From an uncultured Eubacterium sp. (GTDB lineage Bacteria > Bacillota > Clostridia > Oscillospirales > Acutalibacteraceae), in NCBI RefSeq assembly GCF_945980375.1, contig NZ_CAMFQO010000005.1:23167-87166 (forward strand): DNA of 64,000 nucleotides, read 5' to 3'. A program made the position numbers and the translations under genes. Shown here one piece after another: positions 62,107 through 64,000 of this stretch (position 1 is the stretch's first letter; the number at the start of each line of letters is the position of its first letter). Under the pieces are notes generated by a model, which did no database searches, was not told the DNA's origin, and saw nothing but the letters and a program-made list of their open reading frames with translations.

Positions 62107-62447
62107 CAGACAGTTGATAAAGTGGGCTGAACCACGCCATATAAATTAAACAAACCGATTTGAGCCTCCATTGTGTAAAGGGAGGTGGGTGCGATTTATC
62201 GCACTCGGAGGGATTGTAAAAGCGGCTTAGACATCGAGTCTAATCCGCTTTTGGCGTTTTTCGCCTTTTGCTCGGTCGAGAAATCAGGGCTCCCAACAAA
62301 CTTTAGTTTGTTGGGAAGAGGAGAAACATATGAAGCATAGTTACAAAACTGTGTTTTGTTCTATGCGTAATATGTTTGGACGAAGTACATCTCCCACTCG
62401 CAAGAATGCGAAATTCAGCTCCATTTCTCAACAGTCTACCAGCGTGT
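62107..62447 (+). repeat. Dispersed structured repeat, copy B, with a 100-base insertion
   Basis: Matches 25384-25627 through the left part (62107-62280) and right block (62385-62447). The variable hairpin is GTGCGA-TTTA-TCGCAC (62189-62204) in an otherwise near-identical context. The terminator-like hairpin (62218-62231 with 62239-62252) has one mismatch. Between 62281 and 62384 about 100 bases replace eight bases of copy A and contain two more hairpins (62292-62315 and 62336-62365). No gene is supported in 62027-62473. Confidence 0.88.
62292..62365 (+). repeat. Two hairpins inside the copy-B insertion
   Basis: CCCAACAAAC-TTTA-GTTTGTTGGG (62292-62315) is a perfect 10-bp stem. CATAG (62336-62340) with CTATG (62361-62365) encloses ACAAAAC-TGT-GTTTTGT (62343-62359). 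Between them, AGAGGAG and an ATG at 62330 imitate a gene start, but the frame that follows is not convincing. Confidence 0.75.
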
Positions 62448-62473
62448 TGAATATATCACTTGACTTTTCTGCT

Positions 62474-62905
62474 TTAGTGATGCTCCATTTCGGCATCGCA
62501 TTTTGTTCTTTGAACTGTTCCGAACGGATGGTGCGGCGGTGCGTATACGGAGGACACCTTCAGAGGTCGTTTGCCTGTGTTTATTATATTATGCCACGTT
62601 CCTGCCGGGATAATTACTGCATAACCGGTGCTGACGGTTTTTTGATAATTCAGGGCATTTTTGCTTTTTCCTGTCAATATCCTTGCACAGCCGTCCTCAA
62701 TTTTAATTAGCTGGTCGGTGTCGGAATGCATTTCTATTCCTATATCCTCACCAACGGGTATGCTCATAAGTGTTACCTGCAGCCAATCACCTGTCCACAA
62801 GGCCGTTCTGAAGCTGTTGTTTATTTTAGCAAAGTGGTTTATATTAACTATGAACGGTTGACCGCCGTAATCGGTTATGCGTTCGCTTGAACGATTGTTA
62901 TTCAT
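62474..62905 (-). CDS. Cupin-domain protein
   Basis: Single-domain cupin of 143 residues. Motif 1 is present as GIEMHSDTDQLIKIEDG and motif 2 as GYAVIIPAGTWHNIINTG, giving a metal site of two His and possibly Glu/Gln. Such proteins can be isomerases, dioxygenases or simple binding proteins; the function here is unknown. AAAGGA precedes the ATG. It stands alone, convergent to the repeat and divergent from the TauE-family gene. Confidence 0.85.
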   Translation of the reverse strand: MNNNRSSERITDYGGQPFIVNINHFAKINNSFRTALWTGDWLQVTLMSIPVGEDIGIEMHSDTDQLIKIEDGCARILTGKSKNALNYQKTVSTGYAVIIPAGTWHNIINTGKRPLKVSSVYAPPHHPFGTVQRTKCDAEMEHH

Positions 62906-62988
62906 ATTCTGCGTCCTTTCTGTGTAATACTTGTTTTATAGCATTATATGTGTAATTGCTTTATATGTGTTTTTGAAGCCATGTGTTA

Positions 62989-63017
62989 TTGACTAACATA
63001 TAATAAGGTACTATAAT
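62989..63017 (+). promoter_or_regulatory. Promoter of the TauE-family gene
   Basis: TTGACT (62989-62994), 17 bases, TATAAT (63012-63017). A second TATAAT at 62999-63004 has no -35. Confidence 0.75.
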
Positions 63018-63050
63018 ATTCTGTAAAACAATTCGGAAAAGAGCGATATT

Positions 63051-63818
63051 ATGTTAAAAATTATCATTTGTATTATTGCCGGAATAGGTGCAGGCCTCGG
63101 AACAGGCTTTGCGGGTATGAGTGCCGCGGCAGTTATCAGCCCTGTTTTGATCACGTTTTTGGGTATGGATCCTTATATGGCTGTCGGCATAGCTTTGGCA
63201 AGTGATGTTCTTGCAAGCGCTGCCTCTGCCTATACATACGCCAAAAACAAAAACCTTGATATCAAAAACGGAGTAATTATGATGGCGGCCGTACTGTTGT
63301 TTACCACAGTAGGCAGCTACATTGCAAGTGTAGTGCCAAAAACAGCAATGGGCAATTTTTCCGTGATTATGACATTCTTGCTCGGTGTAAAGTTTATAGT
63401 AAAGCCTGTTATGGAGCCAAAGAAAAGTTTTGTAAATGCAAACCAAAAGCAAAAGGCCGTTCGTTCATTAGTGTGCGGGGCAATGGTTGGATTTGTTTGC
63501 GGATTTGTAGGTGCCGGAGGCGGAATGATGATGCTTTTGGTATTGACCTCTGTTTTGGGATATGAGCTAAAGGTTGCTGTGGGTACAAGTGTTTTCATTA
63601 TGAGCATAACAGCACTTACAGGTGCAGTCAGTCATTTCGCAATCGGCGGTATGCCTGATGTAACGGCGCTTGTTGTGTGCATAATAAGCACATTGATTTT
63701 TGCACAAATTGCATCGTATTTTGCCAATAAGGCGGAGCCTAAAATCCTTAACAGAATAACAGGAGCAATACTTGTAATATTGGGCATATCAATATTTGCT
63801 GTTAAGATGTTTGGATAA
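63051..63818 (+). CDS. TauE/SafE-family membrane exporter
   Basis: Predicted transporter of the sulfite exporter TauE/SafE (DUF81) family, with about eight hydrophobic segments in two homologous halves. The repeated motif is visible as GIGAGLGTGFAGMSAAAVISP at the start and GFVCGFVGAGGGMMMLLVL in the second half. Length is 255. Family substrates include sulfite, sulfoacetate and other organic anions; the substrate here is unknown. Own promoter and terminator. Confidence 0.88.
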   Translation: MLKIIICIIAGIGAGLGTGFAGMSAAAVISPVLITFLGMDPYMAVGIALASDVLASAASAYTYAKNKNLDIKNGVIMMAAVLLFTTVGSYIASVVPKTAMGNFSVIMTFLLGVKFIVKPVMEPKKSFVNANQKQKAVRSLVCGAMVGFVCGFVGAGGGMMMLLVLTSVLGYELKVAVGTSVFIMSITALTGAVSHFAIGGMPDVTALVVCIISTLIFAQIASYFANKAEPKILNRITGAILVILGISIFAVKMFG

Positions 63819-63853
63819 CGCAGGTCTCACTTTATATTCAATGTTTAATGAAA

Positions 63854-63886
63854 AAAACCAAGCTGAATAACAGCTTGGTTTTTTCT
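63854..63886 (+). terminator. Rho-independent terminator of the TauE-family gene
   Basis: 12-bp stem AAAACCAAGCTG (63854-63865) with CAGCTTGGTTTT (63871-63882), loop AATAA, then Ts. Confidence 0.9.
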
Positions 63887-64000
63887 GCGAAAAGGTAGGG
63901 TAACGGTAATAATCCGAACCAAACGGAGCAAAATCGAGGTAAAAGTAAGCAAAAGTAGTGTAGCAATCAAAAATATTGCTTATACTCCGGTTCTGCTTTT
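63887..64000. other. Window end without a supported gene
   Basis: About 115 bases. The minus strand has an open frame into the window edge ending at a TGA near 63977, which could be the tail of a gene beyond the window, but too little is visible to support it. Confidence 0.4.

Noticed and set aside
62330..62710. 126-codon frame beginning inside repeat copy B
   Set aside because: It has a decent AGAGGAG site but crosses the repeat and then runs antisense through the cupin gene; the shared peptide RKNAKFS in both repeat copies is a by-product of the repeat.
63887..64000. 3' end of a minus-strand gene at the window edge
   Set aside because: Fewer than ten codons would be visible before the possible stop near 63977, too few to judge.

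Overview
The window reads as chromosome of a low-GC, Gram-positive, anaerobic-type Clostridia, most plausibly a gut member of the Oscillospiraceae/Ruminococcaceae. That placement is inferred from gene content: hprK-murB-rapZ-whiA-dnaE-pfkA order, SpoIIE, SecA with a SEC-C zinc tail, ABC-F ATPase, GH25 and CHAP wall hydrolases, GPH sugar symporter with GH2 enzymes, and no outer-membrane genes. Most genes are ordinary and intact. I saw no rRNA, tRNA, CRISPR array, prophage or transposase gene.

Layout. 1-8.8 kb: carbon control, wall precursor and replication genes (hprK fragment, ROK glucokinase, murB, rapZ, whiA, dnaE, pfkA). 8.9-15 kb: surface proteins (two tandem GH25 lysozymes and a membrane-anchored GH51-like protein whose catalytic acids look lost), then a 2-hydroxyacid dehydrogenase. 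15-17.6 kb (minus): trmL, nagA, dusB. 18-25.4 kb: murA, a WalJ-type metallo-hydrolase, rlmH, a tRNA methyltransferase, rsmI, a radical SAM enzyme, mscL, a lipase and tatD. 25.4-25.7 kb: a structured dispersed repeat. 25.7-28.8 kb (minus): spoIIE coupled to a SIS-domain gene. 29-33 kb: ABC-F ATPase, CHAP hydrolase and a P1B-ATPase-like protein without its catalytic domains. 33-37.4 kb (minus): malic enzyme, LDH2-type dehydrogenase, glpK, acpP. 37.5-40.1 kb: aroE, aroK, then a long structured leader and an orphan polysaccharide-export permease. 40.2-46.4 kb (minus): a small protein, an M23-like protein, mfd, pth and a CNNM/CorC-type protein. 46.5-51.8 kb (minus): radical SAM/SPASM protein, lacZ-type GH2, sugar transferase. 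52-62 kb: lipoprotein, secA, a cysteine-synthase-like enzyme, Mbeg1-like hydrolase, VanZ-like protein, GPH symporter and a second GH2 enzyme. 62-64 kb: second copy of the dispersed repeat, a cupin and a TauE-family exporter.

Most unusual signals. (1) The roughly 320-nt leader at 38958-39279 folds on paper into a closed multi-branched RNA: a 25-nt terminal helix with one mismatch, a nested 19-nt helix, a GCAA tetraloop hairpin, two further hairpins, and a competing partner for the terminal helix. This resembles an undescribed cis-regulatory RNA, or less likely a MITE. (2) The 398-residue P1B-ATPase-like protein at 31691-32887 keeps the membrane domain, the CPC motif and a His/Cys-rich N-terminus, but has lost the actuator domain, the DKTGT motif and the nucleotide domain at clean boundaries. 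(3) Two copies of a roughly 245-bp repeat carry a hairpin in which four of six base pairs differ between copies while pairing is kept. (4) The GH51-like surface protein lacks both catalytic glutamate motifs. (5) PhoP/WalR-like direct repeats occur in front of several cell-envelope genes.

All structures and promoters were read by eye; no folding, alignment or database search was run.
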